Positions 43,473 through 55,971 of a stretch of DNA of 64,000 bases are shown in pieces. The DNA is taken from assembly GCA_003260075.1 (NCBI GenBank), contig QLIY01000294.1, forward strand, positions 62,001 through 126,000, read 5' to 3'. A program made the position numbers and the translations under genes. Position 1 is the stretch's first letter. Each line of letters starts with the position of its first letter. Under the pieces are notes generated by a model. The model did no database searches, was not told where the DNA came from, and was given only the letters and a program-made list of their open reading frames with translations. The stretch comes from Phallusia mammillata. Lineage: Eukaryota > Chordata > Ascidiacea > Phlebobranchia > Ascidiidae.

Positions 43473-45085
43473 AAATATATGTCTCACTTCCATTTGTCGA
43501 AACATCATGTCTCTGAACCAGTAAGATCGTCTCAGCGGATTGTTTGTTATGGGGGGGGGGAAACAACTGTATTTAATATAAACAAAGAAAAGAATTTTTT
43601 TGTCTTCTATTTTCAGGAAACTGTTTTCACTACAATGACTATTTTTAACTTAAAATCTGAAGTTAATGAACTCATTAAGGAAACCAGATAAATTAACTCG
43701 TAAAAAAATGTTACAAAAAAATGCGGAATGCAGAAATAAGAGGCTTTATTTGGATGTACGAAGGGGGGGGGGGGTAAAAAAATGTTACCAAAAAATGCGG
43801 AATGCAGAAATAAGAGGCTTTATTTGGATGTACGAAGAAGCAATGTCTATAAATATAACACTTGAACGACTGTAATGATTTTACAAGTGATTGGTCTGTT
43901 AATTGCGTTGTGCCATTGGTTTCAAAACTTGTATAGATTGGAACGGTTTGCCCAAAACACTGAGGAAACAAAACGACTCCAGTTGATGACTCTCATTCTA
44001 GGAGAGATTTGGATTCAACAATTATGATATTTTATCGCTAAATTCGATATACTTTGACGTCATAGAATGGCCATTGAGCAACGTATAATTAGTAAACACT
44101 TCTTTAAATTGTAAATTACTCTATCATATCAAATCAATTGATACCATTACCTTCCATGCATTTACACAATTGGTAAATTTGAATAAACCAGCAAGATTAG
44201 CGATTCCAAATAAATGTGCAAGACACGAGTTTCGCCCCCAACCAGGGCTGATCAGTTTTTTTTTCTTGATTGAATTTAAATTAAGTACAGCAGACTAGAC
44301 TTGTAAACGGGCCTGAAAGAGGAGTTTAGATCGTTTTGAGAAGCTCGTTTAGGCCCGTAAAGACAGCTACTAGCGTAGGGGGGGGGGTCTTGATTGAATT
44401 TAAATTACGTACAGCAGACTAGACTTGTAAACGGGCCTGAAAGAGGAGTTTAAATCGTTTTGAGAAGCTCGTTTAGGCCCGTAAAGACAGCTACTAGCGT
44501 ACTGTGAAATAAAATTATGTCCCGCAGGTGTTGTTGGAAAGATCCATTCTCCAGCATGCACTCTGTTGCACTACCTAACGGTCGCTCTTTGAAGGCATTT
44601 TTCATTGAGTGGGGCTGAAAATTGTAAGAGACAGAATGCCTGATTCATAGTGTTACTGTAGATATTAAATTATCTAAATTGACAACCAAAATTAGAAGCA
44701 TTGGGCATGATAGGTTCGAAACCACTTCTTCAGTTAAACAGTTGTCTCCAACCTACAGCATCACAGCGCATGCACCGCATTAAAGGGGGGGGGGGGCGAC
44801 AACCAAAATTAGAAGCATTGGGTATGATAGGTTCGAAACCACTTCTTCAGTTAAGCAGTTGTCTCCAACCTACAGCATCACAGCGCATGCACCGCATTAA
44901 AGGGGCTGAATTGGAAGATTTGGTTGGTTACATACCTCGTGATCGTGATTACTTAGTACGTTTCACGCCGTGTCAAGTAAATTTCGGCTTATGCACCAAC
45001 AAAAAAAGCGTCCTTTAACGAATCACGACGCCTTTACGACGCCTTATTACGAGCACCATGAAATGCGGGACTGCAAAGTACCCAG
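43473..45085. other. non-coding interval dense in assembly overlaps
   Basis: Runs at 43551, 43763, 44378 and 44785 each separate near-identical copies of 60-130 bp. The open frames here (for example the repeated R-M-H-R-I-K-G stretch near 44770 and 44890) are produced by these duplications. Confidence 0.6.
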
Positions 45086-45379
45086 TCAGAAATTCACGTG
45101 TACCACGTCCGTGCTATGCAGTTGATGGAATATGGCTTCAGAAATGCATTGTCTCTCTGTGTGCAATTTCCCCACAAACTTATTGAGGATGCGTTCCGAC
45201 TTACGTGTAGGATCACGCTTTAAACGCTTGTAAGTCGAAGTATCCAGTAATAAGTCAGACATTTTCTTATGGTAATCTGGGTGGTTCATGATAACAGTAC
45301 AGTTACCTTTCTCTGCGGGTAAGATCGAGATGTCTTCATTTGACCTGTATAGGACGTCGAAACGTCGGACTAAAATCAC
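45086..45379 (-). mobile_element. Penelope-like element reverse-transcriptase fragment
   Basis: The minus-strand frame reads N-E-D-I-S-I-L-P-A-E-K-G-N-C-T-V-I-M and L-L-D-T-S-T-Y-K-R-L-K-R-D-P-T, the N-terminal RT block typical of Penelope-like elements (xILPADKGNxTVVM...YxxKL). It is cut on both sides. At about 45341 it abuts, in opposite orientation, the same terminal sequence found at 6168-6230. Confidence 0.55.
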
Positions 45380-45507
45380 ATTTGCCAGAAGTGCTCTTTA
45401 AACTTGATATTGCAACGTAATATTGACATGGAACTTTTTAAATGAGTGGTCATAATTGCTCAATGTGTACATACCAATTTTCTGAATTCGACCTGGAACT
45501 TTTTGAT

Positions 45508-46472
45508 ACTCCAGAAAAAGAGTCCAGCATAACTTTTGATGAGATGCAAGCTGTAGTGTACATAACTTGTTACATAGTTCGCAAAGGTGATAACTTCAAA
45601 TTGAATGACACATGATACTCTGCCAGCAAAAGGGTCCAGCATAACTTTTGATGACATGCAAGCCGTAGAACTACAGCTAATTTTTTTATGGGTACATTTA
45701 TGGGTTTGTTTTATTTTCAACATATGCCAATGAGTCAACGACAAAAAAGGTTGCACAATAATACAATTAAATGTCTTGAAAAAGAGACTGCAAATAACAT
45801 ATCTGTTTAATTGTACGTTTAATATCAGTTTTATAGCCTATAATTTCGTTTTTCAAAACGAAAGTCAAACGAAATGAAAAAACATGCATTTACATAGGCT
45901 GAATATGCCCCAGGAGCTTGTGTAATTAACTGCAAAATGTATTTATTGTACTTGTACCTGCTTTGCAACGATGAGATTTTATTTCCGATTTACTGCTTTG
46001 CTGATCTGTTTGCTTTTCAGCAAAATCGAAGGTAGGACGATGTTCACTTGTATTTGTGTACATATACATTACAATTAATTTCTTTATCTTGCATTTTGTT
46101 ATTGCAGCTTTATAATGTATGACGTGTCAGGTTTGGGACAGTTTTGAAGACTGCAATGTGAACGGAAGAATACAGGAATGTATGCCAAACCAAGTAGGTA
46201 GTTTTTCATTCATACAGTGCAACAATGCAAATAACAATAACCTCACTCTTTGTCCAGAATTCTTGCGAAACTGTAATACGGCGTATTTACAAAAATCATC
46301 ACAGAATTTTTAAGCAATGCAAGGAGAAAATTACTTGCAAAGAAAACCAAATTCAGGTAAAATTATGTGAGTGGCAGTAAACGGACCTGCCTAATGTTAA
46401 TTTCATATCATTTAGATCACAAGGTTATCTGGCAGATCAACACAATCCATCTCGGATCAAACCAGTTCGTTC
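45508..46472 (+). repeat. second assembly copy of the 5' part of copy D
   Basis: The segment is about 98% identical to 46553-47510 (offset 1036 bp at the start codon), ends at the G-run 46473-46482 and includes exons 1-3 plus a cut exon 4. A third, short copy lies at 46486-46537. The differences are scattered single bases, as between haplotypes. Within each copy a genuine about 115-bp spaced repeat (ggtccagcataacttttgat) occurs twice. Confidence 0.8.
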
Positions 46473-47006
46473 GGGGGGGGGGTGCCAGGAAAAGAGTCCA
46501 GCATAACTTTTGATGAGATGCAAGCTGTAGTGTACATGGGGGGGGGGCAGAAAAAGAGTCCAGCATAACTTTTGATGAGATGCAAGCTGTAGTGTACATA
46601 ACTTGTTACATAGTTCGCAAAGGTGATAACTTCAAATTGAATGACACATGATACTCTGCCAGCAAAAGGGTCCAGCATAACTTTTGATGACATGCAAGCC
46701 GTAGAACTACAGCTAATTCTTTTATGGGTACATTTATGGGTTTGTTTTATTTTCAACATATGCCAATAAGTCAACGACAAAAAAGGTTGCACAATAATAC
46801 AATTAAATGTCTTGGAAAAGAGACTGCAAATAACATATCTGTTTAATTGTACGTTTAATATCAGTTTTATAGCCTATAATTTCGTTTTTCAAAACGAAAG
46901 TCAAACGAAATGAAAAAACATGCATTTACATAGGCTGAATATGCCCCAGGAGCTTGTGTAATTAACTGCAAAATGTATTTATTGTACTTGTACCTGCTTT
47001 GCAACG

Positions 47007-48300
47007 ATGAGATTTTATTTCCGATTTACTGCTTTGCTGATCTGTTTGCTTTTCAGCAAAATCGAAGGTAGGACGATGTTCACTTGTATTTGTGTACATA
47101 TACATTACAATTAATTTCTTTATCTTGCATTTTGTTATTGCAGCTTTATAATGTATGACGTGTCAGGTTTGGGACAGTTTTGAAGACTGCAATGTGAACG
47201 GAAGAATACAGGAATGTATGCCAAACCAAGTAGGTAGTTTTTCATTCATACAGTGCAACAATGCAAATAACAATAACCTCACTCTTTGTCCAGAATTCTT
47301 GCGAAACTGTAATACGGCGTATTTACAAAAATCATCACAGAATTTTTAAACAATGCAAGGAGAAAATTACTTGCAAAGAAAACCAACTTCAGGTAAAATT
47401 ATGTGAGTGGCACTAAACGGACCAGCCTAATGTTAATTTTAAATCGTTTAGAACACAAGGTTATCTGGCAGATTAACACAATCCAACTCGGATCAAACCA
47501 GTTCGTTCTGTACTTGTTGTTGCGATACAGATATGTGCAACATTGCTGCATCTACTTGTCACCCGTCTATTGTTCAACCATTACCCGGTAAACACGACGC
47601 TATTGTGTGTGTTATCCATGCGAAGGAGTGAATTAAAAAAAAACTAGTAAAGCGGAACAAAAATGTAATTACTCAGGTAGATGTAGAAAAAAAAAAGCAT
47701 CTCAATATTTGTTGATATTTGATGAATTATTTTGGTGGATCCGTCAGTGCCTACAAAACTTAGCGGGGAAATTCCAACAAAAGGTTTTCCAATATCAATG
47801 TTCAGAGGTGGATTATTCATATATGCGATTGGTCATAAAACAAACGTCTGCAGAAATAATAGAACGTGGAAATATGAACCACCATGTTATGGAAGTAAGC
47901 TCCAACTCAAAATTACGACTTTGCCAGGAAGCTGTTTTCCATATTTGGTGTACGATTTTGCGGATCTAATTCATGTTTCGATACCTGGTGGTCTTGAGAA
48001 AATCGCTTTGGTATTTGAAGGATTTTACAGTAATGTTCTCGTAATTATTTTGAGTTTTAAATTGGATTCTTATCGATTTGGTTTTTAAATAAACAATAAT
48101 TACTATTTTGCAGTGCGAGCGTGGTTGCTGAAGATTGCGCAAATGAAACAATGTTATGGTGTTTATAATGTTGATCATACCTTCAATTGTGCTGAATTCC
48201 AAACAAATGAAAACAATAGTAACTATGCTGAAAATAGTCATTGCTACGCGGTAAACTTCAACTTAAAGCGACACAAATTATATAAGACTGTTGTGTATAG
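47007..48300 (+). pseudogene. Ly6/uPAR-sushi-vWA copy D (inactivated)
   Basis: The first exon 47007-47067 encodes a clean signal peptide (M-R-F-Y-F-R-F-T-A-L-L-I-C-L-L). Exon 2 (47144 onward) has TAA at 47149-47151 just before the first Cys. The same stop is present in the other assembly copy (46113-46115), so it is not a sequencing slip. Exons 3 and 4 are open (C-E-T-V-I-R-R-I; C-C-C-D-T-D-M-C-N). The sushi exon is rearranged upstream of Q-Y-Q-C-S-E-V-D-Y and frameshifted. The next exon (about 47927-48029) still reads Y-D-F-A-D-L-I-H-V-S-I-P-G-G-L. The vWA part ends after V-V-A-E-D at about 48130. Exon 9 is absent. Confidence 0.75.
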
Positions 48301-49140
48301 TTGAGTAAGCCCGGAAAGTACACAAATTTAAGTGCTACAAAACTAAATTGCTTCGCAAATTGCATGTCGTTGTTGGTGAGAAAGTGTTATTTTTTTTGTA
48401 CTCACGTTCGATTTTGTCTCAAAGCACAGAAACAGTTCCACTAGAGGAAGTAGTTTATTTGGCAGGAAGCACAAATGTTTATGTTTTCTTTGTTGGTAAT
48501 ACTGTTTATACTAATTGATTTTTTTCTAGATATTTACGTAAAGACATTTACGACCACAATGAGCTAAAAACTTACCAATCTGCCCCTTTCTAGTATGTTC
48601 TCATAACTATAACAAACGACCGGTGGTACAGATCCTGAAGAAATATTGGCGGAGGGGGGGGGGTTAATTGATTTTTTTCTGGATATTTACGGTAATTTAC
48701 GTAAAGACATTTACGACCACAATGAGCTAAAACTTACCAATTTGCCCCTTTCTAGTATGTTCTCATGACTATAACAAACGACCGGTGGTACAGATCCTGA
48801 AGAAATATTGGCGGAGTTTTTTTCTATATTAATGTCGCAATACACAAATAAAGGAAACTAGGTTGTTTAATAAAAATGTAAGCTCAACGAATCGAACTTA
48901 GGGGCAATAAAACCAGTGGCAATGGATAAAATGTTTGGATTTACCGTATGGGTTATGGGTTGCTATAGTCCTCCGAGGATAAAAATGAAAGGGGGGGGGG
49001 GGTCAACGAATCGAACTTAGGGGTAATAAAACCAGTGGCAATGGATAAAATGTTTGTATGGGTTGCTATAGTCCTCCGAGGATAAAAATGAAAGGTTTAA
49101 AATGGCAAAAATGTTTTAAATGTTTCCACGATGAAATCAG
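48301..49140. other. non-coding interval with two assembly overlaps
   Basis: G-runs at 48654-48663 and 48991-49002 separate near-identical copies. No gene is supported. Confidence 0.55.
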
Positions 49141-50422
49141 ATGGTGGCCGACAGCTGCCACTCAAAAAATAATAATAATAAAAAAATATTCGAAAATAAA
49201 TAAAAATAAAATAAAAAAATTTATTAAACAGATAATAATCCAAAACAATTTACTAAAAAAGCACAAAAAAATCAAAACCAAAAAAGTTTTGTTTAACTCA
49301 GTGGTTCTCAAAGCGGTGCCACTTAGCCCACTTGGGGATGAAATTCACCCGGAGAGGGATTCACACGGTTTGGGAAATCTTTATTTCCAGGTTAAAATCA
49401 GTTGTCAGTTTTTAAAAAACAAATATANTAAAGATTTCCCAAAACGTGTGATATTACTATGGGAGGTGGAAATCGTTGCAACAATGGCAACAGAGCAGGG
49501 AATGATTCCCAGAATCAATTTACCGGAGAGGGATTGGGGAGAAAAAAAGCCTTAAAAATATTTACGTTTATATTTTTGATTATATTTTTGATTTCTTGTT
49601 TATTTAACAAACGAAAAAGTGCAAACAGGGGGGGGGGGAAAAAGCCTTAAAAATATTTACGTTTATATTTTTGATTTCTTGTTTATTTAACAAACGAAAA
49701 AGTGCAAACAAGAACAACCTTCTGGGAAGGCAAAATTGTTGTCCTTTTAATACCATGTATATTTTGCAGATACTTTTTTGTCGGGGATTAAATGGCCGTG
49801 TGTGGAAAAAAAGTTAAAAAAAAACTTTGAGAACCACTGGTTTAACCCGTGGCGAGAATTGCCATTACCCTTTGAAATGCATTGTGTCGGTCGATGGCTG
49901 CCTTTTAGCGGTTTTTCCGCCCAGTTAGGCTTGTTTCTGACATTGAGTGGCAGTTATTTGTTCTGGTTGTCAAAAACGTTGATTGTAATTTTACATGCAC
50001 GTGTCTTCGCTAACAGTTACATGACCATAAAATTTAGCTCGTTTTGGTTGTTTTTAATTTACTTCTAAGTTGCGGTTTTGGGGCTAGTTTTGACAATTAT
50101 AGTGGCGGTTTTGAGAATTTGACCTGGCTACACTGCTTTTCATTTATGCCCCAAGCACATGCGGACCTTCTCAGTAGAACTACTTCCGGGCTTCTGCAGA
50201 CGCTCAAACGTATCGCTTGGTGTCTGATAGCAGCAATCGACCGATGCAATGCATTTTGAACAGAAACTGCAGCCTTCGGACACGGGACCATAAACTTTTT
50301 TGTGTAATAAATTAATTATATTTTATAGATTAAAATACTTTTGACATGCTTTTTTGTAAAATTGGTGATATTTTTTTTTACAATTTTATTGTTTTTTTCT
50401 GATAACAGCTGTCGGCCACCAT
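49141..50422. mobile_element. DNA element with 17-bp perfect terminal inverted repeats
   Basis: ATGGTGGCCGACAGCTG (49141-49157) is the exact reverse complement of 50406-50422. No clear target duplication flanks it. It contains a nested hAT element (49299-49839) and no transposase frame. Confidence 0.5.
49299..49839. mobile_element. non-autonomous hAT element, nested
   Basis: Ends CAGTGGTTCTCAAAG and CTTTGAGAACCACTG, with target duplication GTTTAACT/GTTTAACC (49291-49298, 49840-49847; one mismatch). The interior is inflated by an n (49428) and a G-run (49628-49638) with overlap copies. Confidence 0.8.
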
Positions 50423-50521
50423 ACTACTGGTTACAATATTGACGGTTCAAACTTTGCGCAGTGCCAGTAACAATTATATTAAAATACTTCAAACAATCAA
50501 TACGTATACTTTAACCCTTTT

Positions 50522-50773
50522 TTGCGGGGATCAAACTGGGAAAGAGTAAAGCGAGCAACACTATACCGTATTATTGAAGGAGTTGTGATGATTAATGTAA
50601 ATAATTATATTCTTGCCCTAAACATTAAATGGTTCCAGAAATTATTAGATGAGAGCTATCGACTGGAAACGTATAGTGGCACCATACTTTATAGAGGTAC
50701 AATGTGGTTTAATACCCTTGAGACTTGTACGTCATGCTCTTGGCAATGGCATAAAACCGTTACTTTGTTTTAA
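50522..50773 (+). mobile_element. possible LINE reverse-transcriptase C-terminal fragment
   Basis: The frame contains M-I-N-V-N-N-Y-I-L-A-L-N-I-K-W-F-Q-K-L-L-D, similar to the post-RT segment of L1/Tx1-type ORF2 proteins (GGxxxxxLxxxxxALKxxWxxRLL). It is short and isolated, preceded by TTAACCC at 50512. Low support. Confidence 0.35.
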
Positions 50774-51409
50774 GTACCAGTTACCTTGCTTGCATCTAAT
50801 GTATGACTGGTGCAAGTGCAGGAAATAACCAATCACCAAGCACATATGGGAAGCCCGTCACACATAGTGACGCGCTGCTGCTATAAACGATAGTGATGCC
50901 ACAATGCCCTATGGCGTAGATATGCTTTCTTGCATTTTCCCCAGTTATACATCTCACATAAATACTTGGCCGTGCCTGTATCTTTTAACACTTGATGTTG
51001 TTTATTTTTATTGCCACATTTATGCAAAAGGTAAAATATCGAAAGTTTGCCTATGCCTCAACTACTCATTTCAATGCCGGGTTTATTACGACCATTTCTA
51101 TGTTGAAACAAAGATGTTTTTGTTGCTTAATGTGTTGGCGCCATTAAGCTAAAGAGGATTGAAAACCTAAACAATGAAACACAATTTTGTAACATTCACC
51201 AATAAAACATTACACAACGGGCTCGCATGTGCTGTATCTTAGTGTTAAAGAATGGTCCACAAATGATGTACATTTAAATTTGAATTACAACTTTGTTTGG
51301 TCAGGTCACAAAACGCTAGACAATGGTTTCATGCAGTTTTATCCTACTAATAGCATTGTAGGATTTCAATAGTAAGTTAATAGGACGTCCAATGTATTTT
51401 TTATGCAGT
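50774..51409. other. non-coding interval
   Basis: No gene, RNA or repeat could be supported here. Confidence 0.45.
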
Positions 51410-52050
51410 CATGGGCGTCCGCAGGAAAAAAATACAGGGGAGGGCAAACTATCGTCACATCGCCGTTCGATAAACGGTATTTCCGAACAAAAATCATCTG
51501 ACAGTGATACTCTTTCTTGCCAATCCCAATGTAGCAAAGTAGTGCAATAAACACAATATTAACTATTACTGAAATATGTGGTAGGTTGGCAAACGATTTT
51601 TAACGGAAGTAGGATTTACATACACGAACCTTATCAGATGTAACAACAGATACAGTGAAGGTATCACATAATGGCTTTTTGACACATCCATCAATGAGGT
51701 AATAATATGCTTGTTACCGAGCTATTGTTAAGTAACAATGTTCGATTCATTTAATCTGTTGTNTTCACCCTGCACAGTGGTGTGTTGGATAAAACTTAAA
51801 TATAATATTGTTTGCTAAACGGCAGTAAAAATCATGCACGGGCTACTTAGCTTCCTACGCTTTTATTGACGTAAAACTTCAAAGTCCGAAAATAAAAAAA
51901 TAACGAAATTTTATCGATTTATTCACCTAACGCAGGGTACACAACCTTTTCGCTACGACGGCTGCATGGCAAATCCTTATTTTACCAAACGGCCGCCATG
52001 TGTATTCTTTTTTTGTTTCAAAATTACTGATGTAAATAAATAGCTTTTGG

Positions 52051-52163
52051 GCAGGAACTTGGCCGAATGGTCTGGCGCGCCTGACCCATATAACCTACAG
52101 ACTTAATAAAAAACACCTTGATCGGCACTCGTCCCCGGGAGTGTCCTGTGTTCAAACCCAGTG
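52051..52163 (+). repeat. tRNA-like (class II) SINE head or tRNA pseudogene
   Basis: A-box-like TTGGCCGAATGG at about 52059, a CACTC/GAGTG variable-arm-like stem at about 52123-52141, and B-box-like GTTCAAACCC at 52150-52159, ending in AAAAAAAG. The anticodon region holds about 50 extra bases and the acceptor stem does not close, so it is not a functional tRNA. Confidence 0.4.
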
Positions 52164-52290
52164 AAAAAAAGAAATAGCTTTAGGCTATAGGCAGGCTATC
52201 TACATAAATATACAAACGCCTAGAATAATTACTAACTTCCTACACAAAACTGAGCTGAACAGTCGGACGATCAGTCCCAATTGTTTATGG

Positions 52291-52569
52291 CAGGGGTGGG
52301 CAACCTGCGGCCCACAGAGACGCTTGGATTTCAAAAGTACTGGCAAACGAGTCCAATTGTTACATATTTTTGAGCTCATTAATGCGCCTGATGCTAGTTT
52401 TTTGCGACCTGGCAAAATGTGGCTGGAATCAAATACGAATTATACTTGTAGTTTAGCATATTTGGTAAGCAACAAAGCAAAATTACTTTGTGTTATACAC
52501 AGGTGCGGCTCGCGATCCAACTTTGACATTTGTAATTGGCCACACAGTAACAAAGGTTGCCCGCCCCTG
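52291..52569. mobile_element. 279-bp non-autonomous hAT element
   Basis: Ends CAGGGGTGGGCAACC and GGTTGCCCGCCCCTG, with perfect 8-bp target duplication GTTTATGG (52283-52290, 52570-52577). The same family lies inverted at 57768-58064. Confidence 0.9.
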
Positions 52570-53709
52570 GTTTATGGCGTTATAACGTTGTGATGCTTGC
52601 GGTACCTGTTTTTTTTTCTTTTTTTAAAGCACGAGTAAGATTATATCGTAACAATGTAGAAATTGTGATGGGTAACAATGTGCATTGTGATGGAATAAAT
52701 GTGCAACTTTTACAGCTGTGTATTACTCTATACACAAAAAGTAAAGCAGACAATAAATGCCATTTTTTCGGAATAAAAGTTCTCCATAAATTACGTAGGC
52801 GATTAAGTTGATAAAACCAGTCGTTTCGAAAACAACGCGCGGGCCACTCAGAACCTTCATGCGGGCCACATGATCATACATTTGTATTGATCTTTAATCC
52901 CAAAAAGTTGAATAACCGAACTATGTGCTCGTAAAGCTATCTTTTGTTTGAGAAACTAATATCCTAGCCGCTTGAAAACTGTTAACAATCGATTTAACTT
53001 TAGGTAATTCATACAAGGCAATATTTATCCATACAGCATCTCGTTACGACATGCTGAGGTGGGTGTCCAATAGCAGCAAATTGAAACAGCGTAGAATACA
53101 AGAGTTTCAGGATGTATTTGGCACCCACATGGGCGTCCGCAGGAAAAAATACAGGGGAGGGCAAACATCGTCACATCGCCGTTCGTTAAACGGTATTTCC
53201 GAACAAAAATCATCTGACAGTGATACTCTTTCTTGCCAATCCCAATGTAGCAAAGTAGTGCAATAAACACAATATTAACTATTACTGAAATATGTGGTAG
53301 GTTGGCAAACGATTTTTAACGGAAGTAGGAGTTACATACACGAACCTTATCAGATGTAACAATAGACACAGTGAAGGTATCACATATTGGCTTTTTGACA
53401 TATCCATCAATGACGTAATAATATGCTTGTTACCGAGCTATTGTTAAGTAATAATGTTCGATTCATTTAATCTGTTGTAAAACCTTATCCTGTTCTGTTA
53501 CAGTTACAGCTTGTATTCGGTGCGTTTAACGGGGTGAAGCCCACGACGTCTTCAGTTTACGTTCCAGGAATAGTTTTTGTATAACACTGTGTGAATGTTT
53601 ATGGTGTTTTGTTTTAAGATGCGAATTTTGCGACCGTTAGCGTTTTTCTTTTTCCAGGGGGTGCACGCGCCCCCTCTTGCCCCCCGCTGCGGACGCCCAT
53701 GTATGCAGT

Positions 53710-55971
53710 ATATCTTGAATTTTGCAAACTATTTATTTTAGATGATGTTTTTATTAACTTTTCGACGTACTACTGTGTACCACTTCAGCAAGCGTTCTTG
53801 GTTCTTTAATACCAGCGGAAGAAGGCCTTGTACAAATGACAAATGACATTTTCCAATGCTTATGCCTGCGGAAGGATGATGATTAAATAACAAGCTCTTG
53901 CGCTCGTGACAAATTACCCGACGGGTTTCTTTTTGTGTATTAACTGATGCTTACGTAGGAACGGCGTTGTAAAGGTGCATGACGAGATTGGTAACCTCTA
54001 AATCGGGCGCAGTAGAAACCTAGTAAAATAAAGGTCTAACTCTTTAGCTGGGTCGGAGCATCTTTTTGCAACAAAACAACCCTATGCCTTTCGTTATATC
54101 AATTAGCGCCATGTTGATTAATAAGTTGCCACCAAAATTTTACGCACCAGCTGCACTTAGCATTCAAACCAAGACTGTTCGGGATTTACTTATTTACTCA
54201 CCCAGGCCACGGTCAGGCGACACAGCTCGATTATTTAGGTTGCAATGTTCGATTATGTAATTTATGTGTGTCCAAAAATTGATCCCCAACTAAAGTTTTA
54301 AAACAGGTTTAGTTCAGTCACCCATTTCGCTTGTTACATGCACAACTTTGGATGCCTTGAAGTGGGTTTTTAAAACGAGCTTCTTTAAAGACCGAAACTT
54401 ACAATAAAAAACATTTTCTTTTGCTTTTAATTCACAGAATTCAAATTTACCTTAATTTTTGCAAGTTAAACATACAGCATGTAACGTACATTTGGCGTTG
54501 TCCATTTTAGAAAACATACCCGATGAACCTCGGTGTGTAAGATCTGAAGATAGAAGGCAGTACTACGTACAACCTGTCGTTTCCGTTTTAATGTCTATAA
54601 ATATACTGCGAAATTGGCCTTACCTGCAGTTCTGTTGTTTATGCAGATTGTAGGAGGGTTTGGTTAAAGTTAGAGTTGTGGTGTTACAAATGTTAGGAAA
54701 GAGGCTGGGTTGGCTTTATATAATTAGTCGATCATAACAACAAGCGCTTTATATCAGCCCTTATCACACGTATCACTCGGTAGTTAATTTAATGAGTCAA
54801 ACAATATGTTTACCAAACAAAAAAAGTTTAAATCAGAATAAAACGCAAATCAAAACGAAATAAAATCGCCAATGTACAAATTGAAAGTTCAAATTATGTA
54901 GAAAAGGCAAATCAACTACGAAATGAAATGCATTTTGTCCGAGCTCGAGTTTTCTTTGCCGCAATAGAAACCTAAGTGTGGTTGCGCAAAGTGTTTTTTC
55001 AGTACACTTTCTAACCACGTATTCGTTATGTAATTGGGACAGAAGTCGTCTGCTTCAAACGAACTGTGTAATACAGATGAAACAATTTTTCGCTTACGCA
55101 GTGCTTACTTTTTTTCTGTTTGCAAATTATACATAAATTCACCAAAAACAAATATATAGGGGCTGCTTCTAAAAAAGTCAATTGTGACTCCAACTGCACC
55201 CCTTTTGTTTGAACGCTTGTTTCACATGTTTACCCGTATGTTTATTATTCTACGTGGGCGCGGAAACAAATAAATAAAATTGATGGATTAGTTTTTTTGG
55301 AACCCCAACGTTTATTGCATACACGACTTTGCACGTCTAAAGTTTCCTAACGAGCTTCTTGCATTCAAACATATAAGGGTACATGTACAACTTTACACGT
55401 TTAAAGCGGGTTTCCTAACGAGCTTCGTACAGTCAAACATATGACGTTACATGTACGACTTTACACGTTTAAACCGGGTTTTATAATTTCGTTGCAGAAA
55501 AAGAGAAGTTTTGTGCATTTTTTACTTTTTTGAGGATTTTAATTTACACATAAAACATTTTTTAGCAAGTCAAACATACAGATAATTTACAACAAACGTT
55601 GTTAAAAAAAAACAGTTCAAAAAACATGCCAGACGTCAGTTCAAAAAACATGCCAGACGATGTTGTTTCGTTTTAACATAATGACAGGTAATAGGTAGCG
55701 GTAGCGCAGTCTTTAAGATTGGCAAAGAACCAAATTAATTATATATTGTATGCGTGTAGGTATAGCGTAGTTGTTTTTCTGCGGTTTGTCAAATCGGTTT
55801 TATCGCGCAAGGAACAGTTTATCGGTTTTGTCGGTACGCTCAATGCCAGGTAAAGGATAGAAAGATGTTTTTCAAATAAATTATTGTTGAAGCTAAGTTA
55901 TTTTAGCACAACTCTGCCTGCAAAAACAAACAAAATCTTTTATTAACAGTTGCTACATACAAATAATAGAC
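53710..55971. other. intergenic interval upstream of the LDLa receptor
   Basis: No gene is supported. Short tandem repeats occur at 55317-55480, and a 24-bp duplication (agttcaaaaaacatgccaga) at about 55614-55660. Confidence 0.5.
55317..55480 (+). repeat. three imperfect tandem units of about 65-75 bp
   Basis: The words acatgtac[a/g]actttacacg and tttcctaacgagctt recur in order with spacing of about 65-75 bp. Confidence 0.7.

Larger units (their letters stand above)
51410..53701. mobile_element. hAT-type element with CATGGGCGTCCGCAG ends, partly misassembled
   Basis: The left end CATGGGCGTCCGCAG at 51410 and right end CTGCGGACGCCCATG at 53701 are flanked by a perfect 8-bp duplication TATGCAGT (51402-51409, 53702-53709). 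The left end and about 350 bp recur at about 53129-53478. The first copy stops at an n (51763), so the middle (51764-53128) is probably a misjoined contig or another insertion. No transposase frame is visible. Confidence 0.6.

Noticed and set aside
46119-47349. Two separate tandem copies of the Ly6/uPAR exons at 46.1 and 47.2 kb
   Set aside because: They are about 98% identical over about 1 kb including non-coding DNA and are separated by gap symbols, so most likely one locus assembled from two haplotypes.
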